Assembly (NCBI GenBank): GCA_017623955.1
Contig: JAGAOA010000045.1
Span: 1-7,736, forward strand
DNA length: 7,736 nt
Reading direction: 5' to 3'
Source of the DNA: Opitutales bacterium
GTDB taxonomy: Bacteria > Verrucomicrobiota > Verrucomicrobiae > Opitutales > CAG-312
Part shown: positions 1 to 5,781 of the stretch, one piece after another
Position numbering within the stretch: the first letter of the stretch is position 1
Layout: every line of letters starts with the position of its first letter
The notes under the pieces: generated by a model
Databases searched by the model: none
Told to the model about the DNA's origin: nothing
What the model saw: only the letters and a program-made list of their open reading frames with translations
Made by a program: the position numbers and the translations under genes

Positions 1-1217
1 AATATCAGCTTGATAGAGGCGAAGTGCAACCACTAAAGGAAAAAGTAAAGACTCGCCCTGCCCTAAAATATGCAGTTGAAAGCATGACAGTTCGTGTGCC
101 TCATGGCAGAAAAAAACATTCAAAAATTGAAGATCATATTCCGAATGTAAACGAACCCGCAGTCAACTGCGTGCATTCGTTTGAAAAGCTCAAAAATATG
201 ATTATCGAGCTAAAAGCACTTGGTGTAGAACAGCTCGAAGTTTGCTCGGTTGCGTGGAATACAAAAGGCCATGACGGTAGATTTCCACAGTTATTCCCAG
301 TTGAAGAAACATTCGGAGGCGAAGCAAAGCTCCGTGAAGCTGTTGCCGAAGCAAAGAAAGCTGGGTACCATTTCTTTTTCCAAAACAATTATACCGATGC
401 CTACAAGTGTGCAGATTGTTGGAGCGAAAGTTATATACGTAAACATAAGAATGGACAAATGGCAAGAGGTGGTCGTTGGAGTGGTGGCAGAGCTTACGAA
501 GTTTGTCAAAAAGCCATGCTCGAAAAATTTGTTCGCAACGACTTCAAACGAATAAAAGATTTAGGAGCAAAAGGTATGCACCATATCGATGTATTTTCGG
601 CAATTACCCCACCACCATGCAACGATAAACATCATCCAGCAACTCGCAAAGATAACGCAAAAGCAATGCGTGATATTGCACTTTTAGCAAGAGAAACTTT
701 CGGTGGCTTTGGCTCGGAGTGTGGTTTCGACCACTTGGCAAGCGTGCTCGACTTCGCCCTCTATACAGGAACATATCCCCAATGGACAAGCAAAGCCTTG
801 TGCCACGAGCATGTTCCACTTTGGCAAATTGTATATCATGGCATAATCTTGAGCAATCCCCACTACGCAACAATCGACCATAATTTTCCACAACGCATAA
901 AAAACGAAAAATCGAATTGGCCATGGCATTTGTTCGATAAAACTACATCGCGTTTAAAACTCTACGAAGCTGGTGGTCGCCCAACGTATTATTTCGAGTC
1001 GTACAAAGACATGAAACATATCAAAGACGCTTACGATGAATATCAGCCTTTGAAATACTTGCAGTACGAGTTTATTCAAAAGCACAAGAAACTTGCTGAA
1101 GGCGTTTTCTTGACTGCATATTCTGACGGCTCTGAAATTATTACAAACTACAACAAAACGCCATTCACTTACAAAAACCAAATAGTAAAACCTGAAGATT
1201 TTAAACTTTTTAAATAA
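1..1217 (+). CDS. DUF5696/GH101-like glycosidase, C-terminal part (5' end outside window)
   Basis: This is the C-terminal part (404 visible residues) of a larger protein. The reading frame is open from base 3 with no stop upstream, so the GTG at 24 is an internal Val codon and not a start. The layout resembles the TIM-barrel region of DUF5696 and endo-alpha-N-acetylgalactosaminidase-like (GH101-type) proteins: a G-x-L-x-P-L-K-x-K opening, a W-x-x-x-G-x-D-G-x-x-P segment near visible residue 85, a barrel strand HIDVFS (Asp196), a GSECGFD strand (Glu239, Asp243), and the VPLWQIVYHG segment. It ends in a short beta-rich stretch (SDGSEIITNY) typical of glycosidase C-termini. Asp196 and Glu239 are the best candidates for nucleophile and acid/base; that is inferred from strand position. 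The likely job is cleavage of host or mucin-type glycans, probably outside the cytoplasm, but the signal peptide would lie outside the window. It is followed by an intrinsic terminator. The family call is from memory of the motif pattern; glycosidase activity is not proven for DUF5696. Confidence 0.72.
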   Translation, partial: YQLDRGEVQPLKEKVKTRPALKYAVESMTVRVPHGRKKHSKIEDHIPNVNEPAVNCVHSFEKLKNMIIELKALGVEQLEVCSVAWNTKGHDGRFPQLFPVEETFGGEAKLREAVAEAKKAGYHFFFQNNYTDAYKCADCWSESYIRKHKNGQMARGGRWSGGRAYEVCQKAMLEKFVRNDFKRIKDLGAKGMHHIDVFSAITPPPCNDKHHPATRKDNAKAMRDIALLARETFGGFGSECGFDHLASVLDFALYTGTYPQWTSKALCHEHVPLWQIVYHGIILSNPHYATIDHNFPQRIKNEKSNWPWHLFDKTTSRLKLYEAGGRPTYYFESYKDMKHIKDAYDEYQPLKYLQYEFIQKHKKLAEGVFLTAYSDGSEIITNYNKTPFTYKNQIVKPEDFKLFK

Positions 1218-1246
1218 TCATAAAAATAAAGCTTTATAAAACACAT

Positions 1247-1284
1247 AACTTGGCAATCATCAAAATTTGCTTGCCAAGTTTTTT
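1247..1284 (+). terminator. Rho-independent terminator of the glycosidase-like gene
   Basis: A perfect 10-bp inverted repeat (AACTTGGCAA at 1247-1256, TTGCCAAGTT at 1271-1280) encloses a 14-nt loop. It is followed by a run of six T (1279-1284). It lies 29 bp after the stop codon and separates this gene from the downstream phosphofructokinase. Confidence 0.88.
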
Positions 1285-1337
1285 ATATAGAATAGGCTAA
1301 TACACTTCAATTTTTAACATCAAAAAAAATAGTATAT

Positions 1338-2534
1338 ATGAAACCTAAAAAAGTTGCAATTCTTACAGCCGGTGGGTTGGCTCCATGTTTGTCGAGCGCT
1401 ATCGGTGGTCTCATTGAACGCTACACTGAAATCGATCCTTCTATCGAAATCATTTGCTATGTTGGCGGATACAAAGGTCTGCTCCTTGGCGAAAGTATCA
1501 AGGTTGACGCTAAAATGCGTGAACAAGCACCTATCCTCCATCGCTATGGTGGTTCACCAATCGGCAACTCACGTGTAAAACTTACAAACGTTAAAGACTG
1601 CGTAAAGCGTGGCTTGGTAAAAGAAGGCGAAGACCCACAAAAAGTTGCAGCCGATCAGCTCGTTAAAGACGGTGTTGATATTCTCCACACTATCGGTGGC
1701 GACGACACAAACACTGCAGCTGCTGACCTCGCAAAATTCTTAAAAGACAACAACTACGAACTCACAGTTATCGGCGTGCCAAAAACTATCGATAACGACG
1801 TTTACCCAATCAAACAAAGTCTCGGTGCTTGGACTGCCGCTGAAGAAGGTGCTAAATTCTTCCGCAATGTAGTAAGCGAAAGCGGTGCTAACCCACGCAT
1901 GCTCATCGTTCATGAAGTTATGGGTAGAAATTGTGGTTGGCTCACCGCTGCAACTGCTGTTGAATATCGCAAGCTCCTCAATCAAGGCGAATGGGCTGAC
2001 GGTTTGGGTCTCACAAAAATGCGTCGCGACGTTCACGCTGTTTACATTCCAGAAATGGAACTCGACATCGAAAAAGAAGCTGCTCGCCTCAAGAAAATTA
2101 TGGACGAAAACGACTGCGTAAACATCTTCATTTCAGAAGGTGCTGGCGTAAAAACTATCGTCGCTGAAATGGAAGCTCGTGGCGAAGAAGTTCCACGCGA
2201 CGCTTTCGGGCACGTTAAGCTCGATGCAGTTAACCCTGGCAAATGGTTTGGCAAACAATTCGCCGACATGATTGGTGCAGAAAAAGTTCTCGTTCAAAAG
2301 AGTGGCTACTATGCTCGTGCTGCCGCTGCTAATGTTGACGACCTCCGTCTCATTAAGAGTTGCACAGACCTCGCTGTTGAATGTGCTTTCCGCAGAGAAG
2401 GTGGCGTAATTGGTCATGACGAAAACGCAAACAACGTTCTTCGTGCATGTGAATTTGAACGCATTAAAGGTGGCAAACCATTCGACACTACACAACAATG
2501 GTTTAAGGATTTACTCCTTGCCATCGGTCAGTAA
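1338..2534 (+). CDS. pfp: Pyrophosphate-dependent 6-phosphofructokinase (PPi-PFK)
   Basis: This cytoplasmic glycolytic enzyme (EC 2.7.1.90) reversibly phosphorylates fructose-6-phosphate with PPi instead of ATP. The 398-residue length fits the single-domain PPi-PFK group. The phosphate-donor loop starts at residues 11-16 (AGGLAP). The motif GGDDT (120-124) has Asp123 where ATP enzymes have Gly (GGDGS). PKTIDND (148-154) has Lys149 where ATP enzymes have Gly. These two residues are the established signature of PPi use. Asp152 is the catalytic base equivalent, and MGRNCGW (195-201) matches the MGR substrate-binding motif. The ATG at 1338 has no obvious Shine-Dalgarno upstream, only an A-rich leader. 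A TAGAAT hexamer (1288-1293) is a possible -10 without a clear -35. Codons are strongly biased to GCT, CTC, GTT, AAC, ATC and TTC compared with neighbours, which suggests high expression. It stands alone between two terminators. Confidence 0.94.
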   Translation: MKPKKVAILTAGGLAPCLSSAIGGLIERYTEIDPSIEIICYVGGYKGLLLGESIKVDAKMREQAPILHRYGGSPIGNSRVKLTNVKDCVKRGLVKEGEDPQKVAADQLVKDGVDILHTIGGDDTNTAAADLAKFLKDNNYELTVIGVPKTIDNDVYPIKQSLGAWTAAEEGAKFFRNVVSESGANPRMLIVHEVMGRNCGWLTAATAVEYRKLLNQGEWADGLGLTKMRRDVHAVYIPEMELDIEKEAARLKKIMDENDCVNIFISEGAGVKTIVAEMEARGEEVPRDAFGHVKLDAVNPGKWFGKQFADMIGAEKVLVQKSGYYARAAAANVDDLRLIKSCTDLAVECAFRREGGVIGHDENANNVLRACEFERIKGGKPFDTTQQWFKDLLLAIGQ

Positions 2535-2586
2535 AACGGGTGTTTGTTCTAAGCCTGTGGGCAAATATTTTAATATATAAAGGGAA

Positions 2587-2614
2587 AAGGCTATTCTTTG
2601 GAATAGCCTTTTTT
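2587..2614 (+). terminator. Rho-independent terminator after PPi-PFK, probably shared with the convergent deacetylase gene
   Basis: A perfect 10-bp stem (AAGGCTATTC at 2587-2596, GAATAGCCTT at 2601-2610) with a TTTG tetraloop is followed by T2609-T2614. Read on the minus strand the same hairpin is followed by TTTT, so it can also stop the leftward transcript that ends at 2640, 26 bp away. Confidence 0.92.
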
Positions 2615-2639
2615 ATGTATATAGACTTAAATTTTATTT

Positions 2640-3326
2640 TTAATGTAACGCCCTAACTAGCATAAAAGCTTCTGCCGCATGCATGTGAACAATCGAGCCA
2701 CGAAAAACAGCCAAAGCCCTCAATGCTTCAACAGATCGAGCATTAGGAGCAAAGTAAAGTTGACTTTGATACGCTTCAATAGCCTTCAATTTCTTTTCAA
2801 GATACTCCCCATGAATATCAACATAAACATTTGGTAAAAAGCCACCTTCAACATGATCAATATTCCAATGAGTCTCCGATAACGTTTCGTACATATAAAT
2901 CTCTTTGATATTTCTACCAAACTCCGTTACCGTACGAGCCGCAACTTGAGTTGCGTATACAATATCTCTATGATCCTTATGTAAATCATATAAGAAAGGA
3001 ACATACATAACATCAGGAGATACACTTTTTACTATGTCTAAAACAACTTTGTTGACTTCATACATAGCAGTATCAGGAACGAGAACATTGGGCAAATCCG
3101 CAAAAATAATATTTTCTTTTTTTACGCCCAAAATATCCATAGCCTTAATTGTTTCGGCTCTAATAATTTCCTTATTAGGCTTCATAACAGGATGTCCTTC
3201 ATCTATCGAAGTACAAGTGGCGACATAAACATCATCACCAATTGCAACGTGTTTTGCTATTGTCCCCCCAACACCGATAGTTTCATCATCATTATGAGGA
3301 GCTATTACAAGAATCTTTTTTGCCAT
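2640..3326 (-). CDS. PIG-L/LmbE-family zinc deacetylase
   Basis: This 228-residue protein is the usual length for PIG-L deacetylases, zinc enzymes that remove N-acetyl groups from GlcNAc-containing substrates. The signature PHNDDE at residues 10-15 corresponds to the family (A/P)HPDDE; His11 and Asp14 should bind zinc and Asp13 act as base. The second metal motif HKDHR (116-120) supplies His119. The closing AEAFMLVR segment is typical of the family C-terminus. No signal peptide or membrane segment is seen, so it is probably cytoplasmic. A GGAG Shine-Dalgarno (3338-3341) lies within the last codons of the upstream glycosyltransferase, whose stop is only 7 bp before this ATG, so the two are likely translationally coupled. 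The substrate is probably the glycan or glycolipid made by its partner. Bacillithiol or mycothiol synthesis is less likely because the partner is not a GT4 (BshA/MshA-like) enzyme. Confidence 0.9.
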   Translation of the reverse strand: MAKKILVIAPHNDDETIGVGGTIAKHVAIGDDVYVATCTSIDEGHPVMKPNKEIIRAETIKAMDILGVKKENIIFADLPNVLVPDTAMYEVNKVVLDIVKSVSPDVMYVPFLYDLHKDHRDIVYATQVAARTVTEFGRNIKEIYMYETLSETHWNIDHVEGGFLPNVYVDIHGEYLEKKLKAIEAYQSQLYFAPNARSVEALRALAVFRGSIVHMHAAEAFMLVRALH

Positions 3327-3333
3327 TCTAAAA

Positions 3334-4065
3334 TTATCTCCAAGCGTCTTTTAACCATTTTGCTGGTTTAATAAAGCGGAAAAACTTTCTATATCCACGC
3401 ATTTTTCCTTTAAGAGCATCTTCTGGCATTGGATGACCATGAAATACAATCATCTTAGCTTTTTCAGGAAGCTTAGGTTCTAGGAACAATCCTAATATGA
3501 ACCAACGCATACAGTGGTATCTAAAACTTGGCATCCATTCGCTAGGCCAAAATGAAATTTTCTTCTGACGCGTTAAAGCATCGCATACATAAGCTTGTTC
3601 GTGACGGAAGTTAGCTTTAACTTCCTCAATATTAGCCATAAAATATTCGTATAAATCAGCATGAGCACCCGCCTCAAAGCGATACACTCCAGTTTCGCCT
3701 ACACCTTGCTTCTTAGATGGACGCCAATGACGAATTAAAATGAAATCGCCATCAATAGTAAAGTAATCATCAATATTGCGAACAATAACTGTATCCAAAT
3801 CAAGAAATAAAATCCTACCAGAAAGATCTATATCTTTCTTGAACAACGATAACTTTCTCCAACCGCGTTCTGGACCTTCAGGCAAATCCATTTCAGGAAG
3901 AGGACGAGCCTGAATTTCAGGTAAGAGACCTTTAGCATCATCAGTATAGCACACAAACTTAAACGGCAACGTAGTGTTGCGGGCAACCATATTATATAGA
4001 CGATTTACATAGTCGGCACCATATTTTTTGCCCCACTTCATCGACACTACAGTATATTCGCTCAT
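3334..4065 (-). CDS. Glycosyltransferase, GT-A/GT8-like, with DxD motif
   Basis: This is a 243-residue putative sugar transferase. The start is set at 4065 because AAAGGAG sits 7 nt upstream of this ATG; an in-frame ATG at 4086 would put that Shine-Dalgarno inside the gene. The N-terminus (VVSMKWGKKYGADYVNRLYNMV) is a nucleotide-sugar-binding strand-helix. Next come FVCYTDD and the RILFLDLDTVIV strand with DLD at 89-91, the metal and nucleotide-sugar DxD. RHEQAYVCD (154-162) and FHGHPMPED (208-216) match the acceptor and C-terminal His motifs of this family. There is no hydrophobic anchor, and the basic, aromatic C-terminus (KFFRFIKPAKWLKDAWR) could bind the membrane peripherally. It is the first gene of an operon with the PIG-L deacetylase, so it probably adds an N-acetylated sugar, or adds a sugar to one, that is later deacetylated in surface-glycan or lipid-glycan assembly. 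The acceptor is unknown. Confidence 0.78.
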   Translation of the reverse strand: MSEYTVVSMKWGKKYGADYVNRLYNMVARNTTLPFKFVCYTDDAKGLLPEIQARPLPEMDLPEGPERGWRKLSLFKKDIDLSGRILFLDLDTVIVRNIDDYFTIDGDFILIRHWRPSKKQGVGETGVYRFEAGAHADLYEYFMANIEEVKANFRHEQAYVCDALTRQKKISFWPSEWMPSFRYHCMRWFILGLFLEPKLPEKAKMIVFHGHPMPEDALKGKMRGYRKFFRFIKPAKWLKDAWR

Positions 4066-4090
4066 ATAAAACTCCTTTAACTTCATACAT

Positions 4091-4113
4091 ACCGAAACTC
4101 TGAGGATTTCGGT
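4091..4113 (-). promoter_or_regulatory. Hairpin in the predicted 5' leader of the glycosyltransferase operon
   Basis: A perfect 7-bp inverted repeat (ACCGAAA / TTTCGGT, loop of 9 nt) lies between the predicted transcription start and the AAAGGAG ribosome site. It has no T-run after it, so it is not a terminator. It could be a leader structure or a protein-binding site; the function is unknown. Confidence 0.4.
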
Positions 4114-4129
4114 AAACTAATTTAGTTAC

Positions 4130-4159
4130 AATATCGCAAAAAACAGGCTCTATTGTCAA
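4130..4159 (-). promoter_or_regulatory. Predicted sigma-70-type promoter of the glycosyltransferase-deacetylase operon
   Basis: Read on the minus strand, a perfect TTGACA (4159 to 4154) is followed after 18 bp by GATATT (4135 to 4130; 4 of 6 matches to TATAAT). Transcription would start near 4123, giving a leader of about 58 nt to the ATG at 4065. It lies in the only sizeable gap upstream of this operon, beyond the asd terminator. The -10 is weak, so the exact spacing is uncertain. Confidence 0.45.
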
Positions 4160-4193
4160 GGTTTTTCAAACGATGTAATTATTTGTAGAGAAT

Positions 4194-4221
4194 AAAAAAG
4201 CTCGAAACTTTCGAGCTTTTT
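4194..4221 (-). terminator. Rho-independent terminator of asd
   Basis: A GC-core stem (AGCTCGAA / TTCGAGCT; GCTCGA at 4200-4205 pairs with TCGAGC at 4211-4216) is flanked by an A-run (4194-4199) and a T-run (4217-4221). Read leftward from the asd stop at 4236, the hairpin ends in TTTTTT. The structure is symmetric and could work in both directions, but no plus-strand gene ends here. Confidence 0.85.
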
Positions 4222-4235
4222 AAAAGAAATCAAAA

Positions 4236-5246
4236 TTATTCGCTAGCTGCAATCAATTCAGCAATCTGAACAGCGTTGAGTGCGGCGCCTTTCCAAAGTT
4301 GATCACCTGCGACCCAAAACGACAAACCGTTTTCAAATACCAAATCTTTTCTGATTCTACCGACTGCACATTTTTCTTTACGTTGGCAGAACAAAGGCAT
4401 TGGATACTTTTTGTTTTCTACATCATCAATTAGTTCAGCACCAGAGAAAGCCGCAATAACTTCGCGCGCACGTTCTACCGAAACTGGTTTTTCGAACTCC
4501 GCATTAATAGCCACACTATGAGCGCGCATTACAGGCACACGCACGCAAGTTGTTGAATTCATAATATATGGAGCTTCCAGAATTTTGCGAGTTTCGTTCA
4601 GCATTTTAAGCTCCTCTTTTGTGTAACCATTGTCTTGGAATACATCAACGTGGGGAAGAACGTTGTAAGCTATCTGATAAGGATACACTTCAACCTTAGC
4701 TTCTTCACCATTTGCAATGGCTTTCATTTGATTTTCTAGCTCTTGCATAGCAGCCACACCAGTACCCGAAACCGCTTGATATGTTGCAGCAAAGAAGCGT
4801 TTTAAGCCAAATTCCTTGTGCAATGGACATAGAGCCATACGAGATATCGCTGTTGTGCAATTTGGATTTGCAATTATATTCTTATGTGTTTTTATTGCTT
4901 GTGGATTTACTTCTGGAACGATGAGAGGAACGTTTGGGTCCATTCTGAACGCCGAAGAATTATCAATAGCAATACAACCGCGTTTAGCAGCTTCTGGAAC
5001 AAACACTTTAGAAGGCGTTCCGCCTGCAGAGAAGATAGCTATATCGAGATTATCAAAACACTCTGGTCTAGTTTCTTCAACAATATATTCTACACCTGCA
5101 TGCTGAATTTTCTTGCCAGCCGAACGAGAAGATGCCAAGAGTGTTAAAGATTGCATTGGAAAATTTCTCGAAGTTAATAATTCGAGAAGTTCCTGACCAA
5201 CGGCGCCAGTTGCACCAACAATACCTACTCTATATTTTTTGCTCAT
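4236..5246 (-). CDS. asd: Aspartate-semialdehyde dehydrogenase
   Basis: Asd (EC 1.2.1.11) reduces L-aspartyl-4-phosphate to aspartate semialdehyde with NADPH, the branch point to DAP/lysine, threonine and methionine. The length of 336 residues is standard. The N-terminal NADP-binding loop is GATGAVG (11-17). The catalytic Cys130 lies in NPNCTT, SGTG (160-163) is the following conserved turn, and Arg236 with His243 in CVRVPVMRAHSV are the substrate-binding Arg and acid/base His at the expected spacing of 7. The C-terminal helix (QLWKGAALNAVQIAELI) is typical. The ATG at 5246 places the dinucleotide loop at the normal distance from the N-terminus, although no clear Shine-Dalgarno precedes it. 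The gene is monocistronic with its own terminator and diverges from the YkuD gene across just 3 bp. A weak promoter candidate is TTGACT-17-CATTAC (minus strand, 5306 to 5278), inside the start of the YkuD gene. Confidence 0.97.
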   Translation of the reverse strand: MSKKYRVGIVGATGAVGQELLELLTSRNFPMQSLTLLASSRSAGKKIQHAGVEYIVEETRPECFDNLDIAIFSAGGTPSKVFVPEAAKRGCIAIDNSSAFRMDPNVPLIVPEVNPQAIKTHKNIIANPNCTTAISRMALCPLHKEFGLKRFFAATYQAVSGTGVAAMQELENQMKAIANGEEAKVEVYPYQIAYNVLPHVDVFQDNGYTKEELKMLNETRKILEAPYIMNSTTCVRVPVMRAHSVAINAEFEKPVSVERAREVIAAFSGAELIDDVENKKYPMPLFCQRKEKCAVGRIRKDLVFENGLSFWVAGDQLWKGAALNAVQIAELIAASE

Positions 5247-5249
5247 AAT

Positions 5250-5780
5250 ATGATTTATAATAAAATTCTGACTAAATGTAATGAATTAAATGTTGAATTA
5301 AGTCAACATCTTCTTTTCGTATCTATCGCCAAAGAGAAACTTTATTTATTTGATGGCTCTACATTAACAAAAGTTTACGATGTCTCAACGTCACGAAATC
5401 CACCAAGTTGCATAGCTAATTCAAATGGCACACCTACTGGACTCCATAAAATCGATGGTAAAATAGGTGCAAATGCTCCACTGTTTACAGTATTTCGCGG
5501 ACGCGTTCCCTGTGGACTAGTTTCAGAACAGACACCACAAGAGCAAGAGAAAAATTTAATCACAACTCGTATAATGCGTCTTAGAGGCTTAGAAGAAGGC
5601 AAAAATTCAGGTGGAGATGTCGATACCTACAACCGCTATGTATATATTCATGGAACAAATCAAGAAGATAAAATTGGCACGCCCAATAGTCATGGTTGCA
5701 TACTTTTGCGAAACAATGAAATAGTTGAACTTTTTGATGTTGTCAACGACGGTACTATTGTTCTAATATCAATGGAATAA
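5250..5780 (+). CDS. YkuD-domain protein: L,D-transpeptidase or cytoplasmic L,D-carboxypeptidase
   Basis: This 176-residue protein is essentially one YkuD catalytic domain. It opens with a strand of the form LLFVSIAKEKLYLFDG (21-36), continues with GTPTGLHKI (60-68) and reaches the active site HGT (134-136) and SHGC (147-150), with Cys150 as nucleophile and His148 and His134 nearby. YkuD enzymes act on the L-Lys/DAP-D-Ala bond of peptidoglycan stem peptides, forming 3-3 crosslinks, attaching lipoproteins or trimming tetrapeptides. No signal peptide or membrane anchor is present: the N-terminus (MIYNKILTKCNELNVE) is polar. Cytoplasmic YkuD L,D-carboxypeptidases of the ElsL/LdcV type are therefore a real alternative to an exported transpeptidase. 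The residue two after the Cys, usually Arg in SHGCxR, is Leu152. The ATG at 5250 is the only ATG near the domain start and has no Shine-Dalgarno. It is the first gene of a tight run with the response regulator and murJ. Confidence 0.88.
   Translation: MIYNKILTKCNELNVELSQHLLFVSIAKEKLYLFDGSTLTKVYDVSTSRNPPSCIANSNGTPTGLHKIDGKIGANAPLFTVFRGRVPCGLVSEQTPQEQEKNLITTRIMRLRGLEEGKNSGGDVDTYNRYVYIHGTNQEDKIGTPNSHGCILLRNNEIVELFDVVNDGTIVLISME
5290..5309. repeat. Near-perfect 20-bp palindrome upstream of asd, inside the YkuD gene start
   Basis: ATGTTGA (5290-5296) and TCAACAT (5303-5309) are perfect inverted arms around ATTAAG, giving 9 of 10 complementary pairs across the 20 bp. It covers codons 14-20 of the YkuD gene, 44-63 bp upstream of the asd start, and overlaps the candidate asd -35 (TTGACT on the minus strand). 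It could be an operator or a chance palindrome in coding sequence. Confidence 0.4.
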
Positions 5781-5781
5781 A

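Noticed and set aside
24..26. GTG as the start codon of the first gene
   Set aside because: The same frame is open upstream to base 3 and reads YQLDRGE directly before it, which continues the family's conserved stretch; the gene begins outside the window.
604..924. Minus-strand frames inside the glycosidase-like gene
   Set aside because: They are shadows of the real gene with no recognisable features.
2133..2498. A 121-codon minus-strand frame inside the phosphofructokinase gene
   Set aside because: It is antisense to a highly conserved gene and arises from its strong codon bias; no domain or ribosome site is seen.
2640..4065. Bacillithiol or mycothiol biosynthesis operon
   Set aside because: The deacetylase would fit BshB/MshB, but the partner is a short DxD GT-A enzyme and not the GT4-type BshA/MshA, and no BshC/MshC-like gene is present.
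4084..4086. ATG at 4086 as the glycosyltransferase start
   Set aside because: It has no ribosome site and would place the clear AAAGGAG (7 nt before the ATG at 4065) inside the gene; the family's first strand begins right after 4065.
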